A stretch of DNA of 64,000 bases from Hyaloscypha bicolor E (GCF_002865645.1 NW_020194555.1:434001-498000); one strand, 5' to 3'. Counted from the first letter of the stretch, positions 51,230-61,399 are shown. Notes: generated by a model from the sequence alone, not told the origin. Translations and numbers: made by a program.

Positions 51230-52420
51230 TTATTAAGTTATCCGAATTCCTTTTCTTATTACTAGTTTTATTTATTAAAAAGAAAGATAATAGCTTATAA
51301 TTTTTTATTAATTATTAATAGCTAAATACTATAATAAAAAAGAATTATTATTTCCTGCTACTTATTACTGAGACTCTTAACTAATTAGCCGAATTATTAG
51401 TATTTACTAAATTAGATATTTAATATACTTTTAACTAAATTCGTATAGAACTAGCTTCTATAATATAAGTAGCTTTTAGGATAAGATATAGATTATTTAA
51501 ACTAGTAGTTCTGCTATTTAAATTCTATAATAGTCTAGTAACTTTCTAGTAATATATTAATACTATCCTAATAAACTATTTAGACGATTTTTGCTTAGCC
51601 TATATTAATAATATACTAATCTTCTCTAAGAATAAGAAGAAGTATTAATAATATATTAGAATAGTCTTATAGAAGCTCTAGAATACCGGATTATAAATTA
51701 ATATTCGTAAATACGAATTTAAAGTCTCTAAGATAATATTCTTAGGATTTATTATCTCGGATTAAGATATATAAATAGATCTTACTAAAACCTCTATTAT
51801 CCAAAACTAGTACTAACCTATAATAAAAAGGGAAATATAGTTATTTTTGGGCTTTTATAATTTCTACTATAGGTTTATCTAAGCTTATAGATATATTTCC
51901 TGCTTCCTAAACTATCTGACTAAAAAGAATACTTTACCAAAGTTTATATTTAATAAAACCTAGCTAAATGCCTTTAATTAGCTTAAAGATCTATTTTTCT
52001 TTCTCCCTATACTTCTCTATTTTAAATATAATAGGGAAACCCGCCTGGAAACCGATTATTCGGATCTAGCTACTATAGGTATACTCTCTCAAAAAAGCCT
52101 AGAGAACGAATAATAGTACCCGGTCTCATTTTATTCTAAAGCTCTTTAAGAAGCCAAAAGCTATTATAAAGTTTATAATAAAGAACTTCTTGCTATTATC
52201 TAAGGATTCTGGGAATAGTAGATAGAACTAATTAGCTTACCTAATTTTCTAATTATTACTAATTATAAAGCTCTCGAGTATTTCGGTACTAAGAGGCTTT
52301 TAAATAAATAATAAATCTAATAGATAGGTTTCCTATTATAATTCTATTACTAGATTACTTATTAGCTAGGTAAAAATAATATTATTACTAATATCTTATC
52401 CCGAAAAGACAAGCTTATAC
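51230..52420 (+). pseudogene. D reverse transcriptase and RNase H remnant
   Basis: RT reads 'PFLLLVLFIKKKDNSL', 'LVFTKLDIQYTFN', 'IRIELASI', 'VAFRIRYRLFKLVVLLF' and 'DFCLAYINNILIFSKNKKKY' (51,590-51,645; the YxDD pair reads NN). The connection 'FLGFYNFYYRFIQAYR' (about 51,850-51,890) and RNase H 'RETRLETDYSDLATIGILSQ', 'SYYKVYNKELLAIIQGF' and 'LITNYKALEYF' follow. The catalytic 'ETDYSD' Asp and the 'YNKELLA' Glu are preserved; 'TNYKAL' has Asn for Asp. The order is typical of gypsy. Confidence 0.85.
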
Positions 52421-52799
52421 TAACCCAGAAGCAGGCTAAAGAAGCCAAGAGAACTAGATAAGTTATCCTATTAAATCTAATCCTCGCTTCTGCCAAGATA
52501 ATAGATATAGCTCATACTCTTACTAAAATAGAAGAAATAGACGAGTTATTTATTATAATTAAAGTTCTATAAGCTAATTAGACGGATCTAGCCCTAGAAA
52601 ATAAATATAGGAAAGCCCGGGAAAATACGGATCTATAGGAAATATTAAATAGCTATATACTTTATAATAAAAGACTTATTATACTAGACAGATATAATAA
52701 TCTATAAACTAGGCTCCTATAATAAATTCATAATATAATAACTATTATATATCCCGGTTAAAATAAAACAAAAATCCTAGTTCGGAGACTTTACTAGTA

Positions 52800-53800
52800 G
52801 CCTATTTTTTCTTTAGATATTAATTACTTTATAGTAAACTACTATAAATATTAAAGGTTTTATAAGCCAAGAAATAAAATACCAGGCCTATTATACCTAT
52901 TACCGGTTCCCCTAAGAATATAGGATAATTTGTCTATAGATTTCCATATTCCTGGCTTTATAAGTAAGAAATATAATAATATATTTATTATAGTTAATTA
53001 ATTATCTAAATAATATATAAGCCTACTAATAACCAAGAATACTATAGCCAGGATTATTACTAGCCTATTTTATTACTATATCTGGCGATTTCGAGAATCT
53101 CTCCTTACTATTATAAGTAACTAAGGACCCTAATTTATTTCAGACTTTATAAATAAACTATTAAGATTAACTAGAACTAAGCTAAAGCTCTTAACTATGG
53201 AATATGCCTAAACCGACGAATAAATAGAAATTATTAACCAGATTATTAATACCTGACTTTGTTTTTTTATTAATTATTTCTAGGATAATTAGGCAGATTT
53301 ACTTCCGATACTTAATACTATAGGTACTGCCTACTTATATAAATTAACTAGCTTATTTCCCTTAATAATTAACTACGGATATAAACCCAGGCTAAACTTT
53401 AACTAGATACTACTAATAATAGAGTTTAAAATACTAAAAAAGAAACTTAATCGGGAAAAAGTATAATAGTAGGCTAAGAGAATTAATATTACTATTAATT
53501 ATACCCGAGAATATATAGTAATAGCTCAGGAGTATTAAGCCAAGTAAGCTAATAAGAAATAGCGAGAACCGGACTTTAATTCAGGAAATATAGTCTATAT
53601 AATTAAAAAGATATAGAAAACGAACTATTTATCTAATAAATTAGATTACTTTTTTACTAGATTATTTAAGATTAATAAAATAGTCGGCTATTTATATTAA
53701 TTAGATCTTTCCTTATTATATAGGATTTAGCTAATTTTCTATATAAATAAACTTTATAAGAATCCTACTAACTCATTATCTGGCTAGACTAATAAAGAGT
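52800..53800 (+). pseudogene. D integrase remnant
   Basis: The zinc-binding part lies before 52,870 ('YYKYQRFYKPRNK'). The core reads 'LSIDFHIPGFISKKYNNIFIIVNQLSKQ' (about 52,935-53,005; first Asp now Asn), 'LTIISNQGPQFISDFINKLLRL' (about 53,104-53,170) and 'YAQTDEQIEIINQII', the 'HPQTDGQTERxNQ' Glu region with Glu preserved. The integrase C-terminal 'KKIQKTNYLSNKLDYFFTRLFKINKIVG' fits the 'LKPKWxGPFxI' part. Motif order is excellent; stops prevent function. Confidence 0.82.
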
Positions 53801-53819
53801 CTAATTCTACTAAAGTTAA

Positions 53820-54090
53820 TAGTAAACTCAAATAGGAAGTCAAAAAGATTCTTTCTTCTAAAGTATTTTATAGTAAGCTTTATTATAAGATTAAATAAAA
53901 GAAATAGAATATAAATAATAAATAGTACCTTATATTAAATTTTAAGAACTTAGTATTTAAATTATATAAATTTCACGAGTAGAACCCTAATAAAGCAGGA
54001 CCTCTTATCTAGCTAAATAAATAGATTTAGTATACTAAAGAAGACAAGTTTAATAAAGATTACCCAGATAATAATAAACCTTAATAATAA
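53820..54090 (+). pseudogene. D chromodomain remnant
   Basis: It reads 'KQEVKKILSSKVFYSKLYYKIKQKKQNIDNKQYLILNFKNLVFKLYKFHEQNPNKAGPLIQL'. This follows the pattern 'WEVExILxSKxxRxKLxYxVKWxG...WYPAxNFKNxPxKLxxFHxxNPxxPGPPxRL' of the C-terminal chromodomains of many fungal gypsy elements. It keeps the acidic end 'KEDKFNKDYPDNNKP'. It marks D as a chromovirus and is probably the end of pol. Confidence 0.75.
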
Positions 54091-54099
54091 GGCCTCTAT

Positions 54100-55690
54100 A
54101 ACTAGAAAAAAAAAAGAAAAAGCTAAATATTTCCCGGGTTTTATCTAAATTCTAGTATATTTCCTTTATTCTATTATATTAGTATCTATTTTCTTTTCCA
54201 GAAATCTGGGTAAAATACCTTTCTTTATTATACTAGATTATGCTTTACTATCTAGGCGAATTATAAAAAAAAAGTAAATTCTTAAAGCTAAATTAAAGAT
54301 AAATACTCGCCTATATTAGTTCGAAATATTATTAAAAATTAAGGGAAATCTTCCTAATTACTTTAACTTTTATAATCTTAACTATTTATATTACTACTAT
54401 TGCCTTAATAGAACTATTAATAAAAACGAAATAGATAAGAAATCCCGGTAATATATTATCTATAGCCAGACTAAGTAAGGCTACTTATTAGATCCTAGAT
54501 AACTTAAGTAGTAATAGTAATATCTCAAGTTTAGTAGCTACTACTATTATTAATATAATTACTAGCTAAACTACTTTTATAGACGAAAATAGTAATTCTC
54601 TTATCTAAGAATAGGTTAATATATAGAATATGGCCCGTATTACTCTTGAAAATATACCTGAAATTACTATAGAGGATATCTTAGTAAAATATTCTAAGAA
54701 TAATAAAATAAAGGTTTTAGTTACTAGTAATAATAAGTCTAATAATTAAATAGGCGAAATAGACGGTATTAATAAGGGCTACCTAATTAATCTTATAGAG
54801 CTAAATACTAAGAAAGCAAAAAAGAATAAGGCTAGCTTATTTAAGAAATATAAGATATCGAATAATAGTAAGAATTCTAATAATAAAAAGACTAAGAACG
54901 GAAAGACTTCTAGTAATAAAGGAGACTCTGACTATAATAAAAGTAGCTAAACTAGTATTAAGATACCTATTATAACTAGAAGATATATAGTACTAAGTAG
55001 TAATTATTATATAAAGTACTAGTCTAAAACCAAGAGCTAGTAAATAATCCTAAAGACCGAATTAAAGAAGTAATATACTATAGATATTAATGAATTAGTA
55101 GATAATACTATTTAGGAAGTCGGAAAACCTTTTAGAAGCTCTTATAAAACCAAAATTATATAGCTCAAGGCCCGGGGATTTGGTAATAAAGTAGCTCAAA
55201 TAGCCGCCCTTAATATATAAGTCTTTATTATAGAGGAATAACTTGAGAATATATATATTAAGCTTGAGAAGACCTAGAAGTTAATTAAGTAGCTTAGAAA
55301 TGGCATAATTAAGCTAAATACTACTACCCTAACCAAGAAGAAAGGCAAGTAAGCTATTATATTAAAGCCTATATTAATAGATGAACTTGATCTACTACTC
55401 CTATTTAAAGACTGCCCGATAATAATAGTCCTAATATTAGCTATGGCCTATATGGTATTCCTAGACTATATTATTAATATGGGTATAGGTATAATGCGAA
55501 TAATAAATACTAAGGACTGGCCGGAATATGCTAGGAACTGGGTTATTCTGGCGGAGTTAAGACTATACTTCGATTATAAGTAAGCTATAGGGATTAGACA
55601 GAATGGGGTTAATGGCCGTTATTTCCTCTTTTTTCTTTTCTATACTACGGCTAAATAATTCCCTAAATAAGGGTATTTAGACTTCTCTTT
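54100..55690 (+). other. Extra coding-like region between D pol and its 3' LTR
   Basis: After the chromodomain most gypsy elements reach the 3' LTR quickly, but D has about 1.6 kb more. From 54,630 one plus-strand frame reads 'MARITLENIPEITIEDILVKYSKNNKIKVL', with long stop-free runs to about 55,680. It includes a Lys/Ser/Asn-rich linker (54,810-54,960), a helical charged part (55,190-55,310) and an ending 'MGIGIMRIINTKDWPEYARNWVILAELRLYFDYK'. TAG/TAA appear mostly where CAG, CAA or TGG would be expected. I do not recognise the family. It may be an additional ORF or captured host sequence. Confidence 0.45.
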
Positions 55691-55704
55691 AGGGGGGGGG
55701 GTAA

Positions 55705-55909
55705 TATAATAGCTAGTATAAGGGTATAATCTACTAAGGATAGGATATCGGAAATAGGCATAAAACGAAGCTAAGCCGGAATTACTTGGACGGAATAATA
55801 CTAAAGGTCGAGGTATTCTCTCTATTTTATTCTATAGCTTAGTATTTTCTAATATATGAGATTCTTTAAACTTTAAGCCTTTAACTATTATATTAATCCC
55901 GCTATTATA
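55705..55909 (+). repeat. D 3' LTR (205 bp)
   Basis: It aligns with 47,917-48,121 without length change. It is preceded by a polypurine tract containing a run of nine or more G, and followed by TSD GAATA and then B2 protease sequence. Confidence 0.88.
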
Positions 55910-55914
55910 GAATA

Positions 55915-57333
55915 CCTATATCTAAAGCTAATTTCTTCTTTATATAATTAGCCTTTATATCCGAGTTAACTAATATTCTAATTCTTTATTTACTTTTCCT
56001 TATCTTAATAGTAACCTTAATTACTATTCTCGTTTTAGGGGCTTTGCCTTCCGTAATATAAATAAGTATAATTATTATAAGATATATCTATTTCCCGGCT
56101 TCTTTGGTTTTAGGTATTTATATAACTTATAGCTAGACTTATTATAGTTATAATAAGTCGGTTTCCCTTAATTTAGGTAAATAGTAATATAGTAATCCTC
56201 TTTCTAGTAAATAAAGCAGATTATATCTAGTTTTATAGATTCTAATACGGATACTATATTAGATCCTATTACTATATCTTTACTATTCCGGTTTTATGAA
56301 TCTTATAATAGAAATATATTTCTCTTCTATTTTCCTTTATTATTTCTCTTTTCTTTTCTCTTATTCTTTTTCTTTTACTATCCTATTAGCTTATTATTAT
56401 ATTTCCGTTAAGTAAATAGATTCAAATTATTCTTAATTCTTATAGCTATAGAGATAAGCTTCTTTCTTTCTTATAAAGTATTTTCTTAATAATTAATCTT
56501 ATTTCAAATCTCTTATCTTAAGCTACTAAATAAGTTATTTTACTCTTATAATAAACCCGTATATCCTAAGTTATCTAATAGGCTATTTAAGTAAGATATA
56601 AAGCTTTAAATACTCTAGCCTAGCTATTATTTAGTATTCTTAAACTTAGTAAGAATATTATTATTATAGTTCTCTAGATCCAAAATAGAATTCTTTATAA
56701 ACTTAATAAAGGTCTCCTAATTTATAATATTAATACTTACTAATTACTTCCTATATTTCCAGATATCTCTGGCTATATTCTCAAAATAGGAAGTATAATA
56801 TATAACCTTTATTATATTAGTAGCCTAGGTAATTTTATTATTTTTATATTACTTTTACTTTATCTAATAAAAGAAGTCCTAGGCTTCTTTAATATTCTTT
56901 CCCTAGTAAGTAAATAGTTCTCGGGTTTTTAGAGCCTTTTAAACTAAAGATATTACCGGAAATATAATTAGTTCTATACCAGGTATTCAAATATCTTTAA
57001 AATAACGGATTTGAGTTTCTAGCTTCTCTAGATTCTCTTTCTATTATATCTCTACTTCTAACTTAGTAATATAATAGCGAGCCGCTACTAATTTCTTTAT
57101 TATTATTATTATTCTACTAGCTAGTTCTAGGAATATCTGAGTTCTATTTCCTTCTTCTAATTAAGTAGTATAAAGAGTACTTAACTAGGTACTTCCCTAG
57201 ATACCTGGCTAGATTATTCTAGTAATAGTAAAGATACTTCTTCTAGTTAATACTCTAGCTATTAATAGTTTTATTTATTAATGGCTTGATTATCTTATAA
57301 TAAACTACTTCCCGAAAGTTAGATTAATTAGAA
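55915..57333 (-). pseudogene. B2 gag and protease N-terminal half
   Basis: Minus-strand reading from the B2 5' LTR gives a gag remnant. Near 55,990-55,915 it gives 'KQRIRILVNSDIKANYIKKKLALDIGI', the 'VLVDSGADxNYI' active-site region of an aspartic protease with Asp changed to Asn. The reading resumes at 47,911 after element D. Downstream in the same sense lie B2's RT and integrase, separated by A3. Numerous stops make it a relic. Confidence 0.6.
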
Positions 57334-57642
57334 TATAAGGCATATAATAGTAGGGTAATATATAAATAGTTAAGGTAAGTAAGCTATAAAGTAATACTTA
57401 TAAGTATAACTAATTCTAAGAATTAATTTTAATAAAAAACTAATTAATGCCCCTTTCTAAAGCTAGAAGCATTTCTTTATATATTCTCTAGTACTTAGCC
57501 AAGCCTATAAAGCACTTTACTTAACTAGGAAATATAATCCCATATAATTCATATAATTCCGATTATAAGCTTTATCCAAAATAGGAAACTAGATCCATAA
57601 TATCTAATACCTATTCATATATTATTACGTGTACTTATTATA
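57334..57642 (-). repeat. B2 5' LTR (309 bp)
   Basis: It aligns with 34,737-35,045 over the same length. Plus-strand ends are TATAAGGCATATAATAG and CTTATTATA, followed by TSD ACTAC and then family A 3' sequence. Confidence 0.85.
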
Positions 57643-57647
57643 ACTAC

Positions 57648-58434
57648 CTAGATTAACTACTAGTTTTTATACTAGTTCTAATTAGAAATTAGTATAATTA
57701 ATTAATATATATTTCCAGAAGCTCGTAAATAATTTCTAGAACCTTAGAAATATTTATATAAGTTTCTTATATAAATATTTTATTAAATTCTTTTTATATA
57801 ATTATTTAGATTATTCTAATATAAGATCTAATAAGTAGTATTAATTTTATAAAATAGTACCTTAGTACTTTGGATTAAGCTAATTAGAATACTCAAATCC
57901 TAAACAAAATTGCAATTATTAGCTAGCTTCTATATCTGAGATATAATTATTATTCTTTCTTACTTACTTAGCCCTAATCTAATTAGATAATTTTTACGTC
58001 TATTACCTAGATTATATTAGTGAAACCACCTCTTAAAATACTAGAAGTTTATCTTAATTAAATAATTAATTAATTAAATATTTATTAGAATAAATTAATA
58101 GATCTTGAAAACAAGATTCTAAGAGAGAAATATAGTTATAATATATATAGGGTTATATATAACTTAAGGGCATATAATAAATCTCGGATATTACAAGTAT
58201 TAATTAGGGAAATTAATAGCCCTTTAATATTATAACTAATTACTATTTATATTATAAGTATTAGGCTTATAAATTACTAATTATATATGTATTATTAGGG
58301 CCTCTTATTTAAAAGAGGCTTCCCTGGACCTTATAGAAGAAATAGAAATTAGTTCTATATTAAATTTAATACTATAATTTCATAACTCACTAATTTATTC
58401 TATTATCTTATTACTTACTAATAAATACCTCATA
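57648..58434 (+). mobile_element. Family A copy A2, part 3 (3' region and 298-bp LTR)
   Basis: It resumes A2 after B2 and aligns with A3 46,750-47,535. The last 298 bp (58,137-58,434) are the 3' LTR, starting TATAATATATATAGGG and ending AATACCTCATA. This is the right border of the whole nested structure. The A2 5' LTR is missing, so no TSD can be checked for A2 itself. Confidence 0.85.
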
Positions 58435-58680
58435 GTATTAACTAGTACTATTATACTTTAAATTAAAGGCTATAATTTAATATTATATTATAATAAGTTC
58501 AAATTAAAGACTATAATATTATAAATATAAAGAGTTTTATTATATATATATATATTTAATAATATAAAGAATACTAGAATTAGGAATTTTTTTAATATCT
58601 TTAATTCTTTTCTAGTCTTAATATGAAATAGCTAAAAATATTTATTTCAGTAAAGGGAATTCTAATATATAAGGACTTAT
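58435..58680. other. AT-rich intergenic stretch at the compartment border
   Basis: It has no reading frame and no recognisable repeat apart from a short TA run near 58,540. After about 58,680 the composition turns abruptly to normal gene-like DNA, so this is the last RIP-affected sequence before the kinase gene. Confidence 0.6.
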
Positions 58681-58843
58681 ACGTTAGACGTAGTTTAGTT
58701 GAGATATAAGAGAATAAATTTAGTAAAAGAGGTGCAAAAGACGATTTTACCGACAAACACGCTGATTCTTCATGTTACTTCAGCACCAAGTCGCGTGAAA
58801 TATCCGTCTCAGCACACCCTCATAAAATTTGGTGCACGACCCC

Positions 58844-60634
58844 ATGTTCCGCCTTCGATCAATCAACACCACAGTCCCCTCTTACATTCTAAGGTTAGCC
58901 GATAGCCGTGGTGCTTCTCGATCCCATCGTGCCACGCACGTTCGCACGCCTGCCAACCTGCAATCCATTTTCGGCGGCAGAGGTCGCCAGCCTTTCGGGT
59001 CGCAGTCGTCCCCGCTGCCCGAATCGCTGCCGCTCGGTGCTCCCGTCGATGAAGAGAATGTCCCCGGTTACAGGCCGGAATATTTCTATCCTGCGAATCC
59101 TGGGGACATGCTGGCCGGTAGGTACGAGCTGGAGGCCAAGATCGGCTGGGGATCATCGTCCACGGTCTGGCTTGCGCGCGACACCCGCAGGTAATTTGAG
59201 ATTCCAGCTCCCCAACTGGGTGTTGTTTCTCCCTTTTGTCGGCTTTCTTATGCCCGCACGTCCTCATTTCTACTTTCTACCCCATCGCTTCCGGCTCTAT
59301 TTATATCTAGAGTGATTCTCCTTATAGCTCTCTAACACGCTTTTCCAGTGGAGGTTGGTTGAAACCGAACAAGTATGTCGCCATCAAAATCTGCACTTGC
59401 AACTCAGCGAAGGAAGAGGATATCAGACATGAGTTGGATATGACCATCCATCTTTCCTCTGCTAACTCCGAACACCGTGGACATGCCATCATTGCGACAG
59501 CAATCGAGAGCTTTGGCCTTGACTCACCTACGGGATCTACACATCTCTCTCTAGTTTAAGAACCGATGCGAGAACCGCTATGGTTATTTAGGAGGCGAGT
59601 CGCGGGTGAAGACAGGGTCATTCGTCCATTGATGCCTTTGATCAAGACCTACCTCCAAATTCTCCTGGAAGGCCTGGATTACTTGCATTCAGAATGCCAC
59701 ATCATCCACACAGGTACTTCGTCATCGGCACTCAAGTCCTTCCTTCTGTGAATCTCGTACTAAGTTGTTTCGTTTAGACTTGAAACTGGATAATATCCTT
59801 GTAACTTTCGAGGATCAGTCCACCATTGAAGCCTTTGTCCAGGGGCATGTCATGAATCCGATGGCCCGGAAACATGTTGGTGATCGGACAATGTACCGAT
59901 GCCACAACGACTTTGGGCGCATCGACGGCGACGACGCTTTGAAGAAAATGTATCCAAAGATCACGGACTTTGGTCTTGCACAGCGGGGTGATCACCCTGG
60001 ACCGCTTGTCCACCCGATACAACCCAACGATTGCCATGTCCCAGAAGTCCTCCTCGGTTGTGGATGGTCGTATAGCGCTGATATATGGAATTTTGGTATT
60101 ATGGTGAGCACTCCTAGGGTTCTGATCTAGCTTTGCTTGTTCCATATCTCTTGCAGGTTTGGGATCTCTTCGGGGGGCAGGGCTTATTCCTGCAGGGCAA
60201 CCCGCACTCTTACTCTGCAGTACAACACCTAGCAGAAATGATAGCATTGCTCGGCCCTGTAGCGCCCGTGCTTATCTAGCGCGAGAGAGATATGCGGCAG
60301 TGGCGATGGAGTCCTGAGGCACTGAACCCTGAAGGTAGATTGTGTAGCAATGCTGCCGAATTTTATGGCGGCCCATTTTTCACTGACAATGGTGCGTCGG
60401 TTTGAAATATTGCCTCCTCTCTTGACTGTTACTGATCAACATTTAGGCACATTTGTAGGCAAATATTTGATACCTTGCACACGGAGTTGAAGGAGCGAGA
60501 TGCCCACGTGTATCCCGGAGGAGGATGCGGATCCATTCTTCAAGTTCATGAGAAGGATGCTTTGCTGGCTCCCAGAGGAGCGAGCGACGGCCAGGGAGCT
60601 GAAAAACGATCCGTGGTTTGACCGTATTATATAG
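58844..60634 (+). pseudogene. SRPK-like serine/threonine protein kinase, three in-frame stops
   Basis: Five exons fit canonical splice sites and keep one frame: 58,844-59,190, 59,349-59,713, 59,778-60,103, 60,157-60,391 and 60,447-60,634 (487 codons including the final TAG). Kinase features: glycine loop IGWGSSSTVW (residues about 100-109), VAIKI lysine (about 129), HTDLKLDN (about 236-242; HTD in place of HRD, as in fungal SRPK-like kinases), DFG (301-303), SADIWNFGIMVWDLF, and a C-terminal ERATARELKNDPWF. SRPKs phosphorylate Arg/Ser-rich proteins. Stops interrupt at 59,557 (TAA, codon 186), 60,277 (TAG, codon 387) and 60,488 (TGA, codon 439). All are explicable by one C-to-T or G-to-A change, the last from a TGG in the 'TRSW' position. 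Probably an inactivated member of an expanded family. Confidence 0.85.
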
Positions 60635-60654
60635 ATATCATGGGACATTCACGT

Positions 60655-60808
60655 TTTAGGCGTCTTCCAGCGTCTTAACTCCGGGTGCTACTCTCAAAAA
60701 CTTGGTGTCCACGGCCCACGCATTAGCTACTGAAGAGGGGATCCGAGTGACTATATCTCGTCTGGAATTCGCAATTGATATTGGCGAGGATTTCGGTGCG
60801 ATTTCAAG
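60655..60808 (+). pseudogene. Possible AAA+ ATPase C-terminal fragment
   Basis: Directly after the kinase, a plus-strand frame without stops reads 'ATLKNLVSTAHALATEEG' and then 'RVTISRLEFAIDIGEDFGAISR'. This resembles the end of fungal AAA+ ATPases ('GRQIKNxxxTAxxLAxxEG...xHLExxxxxxxDF'), the small helical lid plus tail. It is preceded by a TAG at 60,657-60,659 and stops where the TIR element begins at 60,809. The rest of such a gene is not in the window. The fragment is short and the match is from memory, so this is tentative. Confidence 0.35.
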
Positions 60809-61399
60809 GGGAATATGTAAACCGACACCCCCCGGGTGTCTATTGGGGTGTCGATTGGGGCACTGACCCAAAGGAGAGGCGCTCGGACAAGAACACGAGG
60901 AATCTAGCTTTCTCTTTAAATTTAGTTCCTTATATAAAAGATTAATAGAATTTAATTTTTTTTGCTTATAACGCTAATTAAGCGTTATTTAAATATAAAG
61001 CTTTTATAAAATTTGAATTAGTAATAGCTTTTTAAATTAAAGAAGTTAAAAATTTTCATATTTTATAGCCTAAAGATAAGCTTAAGAAAGCGTAGAAATT
61101 TAGTAAATACGCTCCTAAAACCAAATATAAGAACCTTATAAGCCCCTAATTTATAGGGCCTTATAGGGTTCAAGAACTAGAACTTAATTAATTAGTATAT
61201 AAACTTCCTTAAATTAAAATTCTATTTTAAGAAATCTTCTTATTATAAGTTAGGAAGCACGTGATTATAATACTAGGGTTATAATATGCTAGCTTATACT
61301 TGTATTAAAAAATATAACTTAAGATTTTTGAAGAGCGTAGGTAGCCAATTACAAGTTTATCGACACTCCGGGGGGGGGGGGGTCGTTTTACATTTTCCC
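60809..61399 (-). mobile_element. Non-autonomous TIR element, left copy (591 bp)
   Basis: The left end GGGAATATGTAAACCGA and the right end TCGTTTTACATTTTCCC form imperfect terminal inverted repeats. The subterminal left side has repeated GGTGTCGATTGGGG-type units. The internal order is the reverse complement of the element at 62,915-63,819 ('gaggcgctcggac' near the left; 'gtagccaattacaag' near the right), so the two copies are inverted. Ends are of normal composition, while the centre (about 60,905-61,300) is AT-rich. The flanking 8-mers, ATTTCAAG and TGTTGGAA, do not match, so the original duplication has been lost. A 13-G run lies at 61,370-61,382. Confidence 0.8.
61020..61260 (+). pseudogene. 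Gypsy integrase C-terminal fragment carried inside the TIR element
   Basis: In the AT-rich core the plus strand reads 'KFSKYAPKTKYKNLISP', stop, 'FIGPYRVQELELN', stop, 'LVYKLP'. This matches the end of Ty3/gypsy integrases ('L..KFIGPYRVxExxxxxAYxLxLP', then 'xxIHPVFHxSLL'; here about 61,200-61,235 is degraded). The right copy of the element carries the same piece in reverse (about 63,060-63,215). Transitions of RIP type put stops at expected Lys/Gln places. It is apparently cargo, not part of the TIR element's own machinery. Confidence 0.5.

Larger units (their letters stand above)
47917..55909 (+). mobile_element. Family D Ty3/gypsy retrotransposon with chromodomain
   Basis: A complete 7,993-bp element with 205-bp LTRs (47,917-48,121 and 55,705-55,909) and TSD AAATA (47,912-47,916) and GAATA (55,910-55,914), one G/A transition apart. 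Plus-strand order is gag, protease, RT, RNase H, integrase, chromodomain, then an unusual 1.6-kb region before the polypurine tract (about 55,692-55,701). It is RIP-mutated but richer in G+C than A3 and B2, and long stretches translate with few stops, so it is probably one of the later arrivals. Confidence 0.92.
34737..57642 (-). mobile_element. Family B gypsy element B2, minus strand, hosting A3 and D
   Basis: Terminal 309-bp LTRs lie at 34,737-35,045 and 57,334-57,642. TSD copies ACTAT (34,732-34,736) and ACTAC (57,643-57,647) differ by one C/T transition, and family A sequence continues on both sides. Reading the minus strand: gag (57,300 to about 56,100), protease split by D (55,915-55,990 and 47,911 to about 47,800), RT (about 39,560-38,850), RNase H (38,800 to about 38,000), integrase (37,520-36,900) and a tail. 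Removing A3 and D leaves about 7 kb, a normal gypsy length. It is heavily RIP-mutated. Confidence 0.85.

Noticed and set aside
58699..58905. Plus-strand open frame upstream of the kinase
   Set aside because: It overlaps the kinase start in another frame, has no domain, and is probably the kinase promoter and 5' UTR.
58863..60247. Minus-strand open frames opposite the kinase exons
   Set aside because: They are shadows of the kinase coding strand and contradict its exon structure and motifs.
60809..61399. Matching target-site duplication for the left TIR element
   Set aside because: The 8 bases on the two sides differ at most positions, so no duplication can be claimed.
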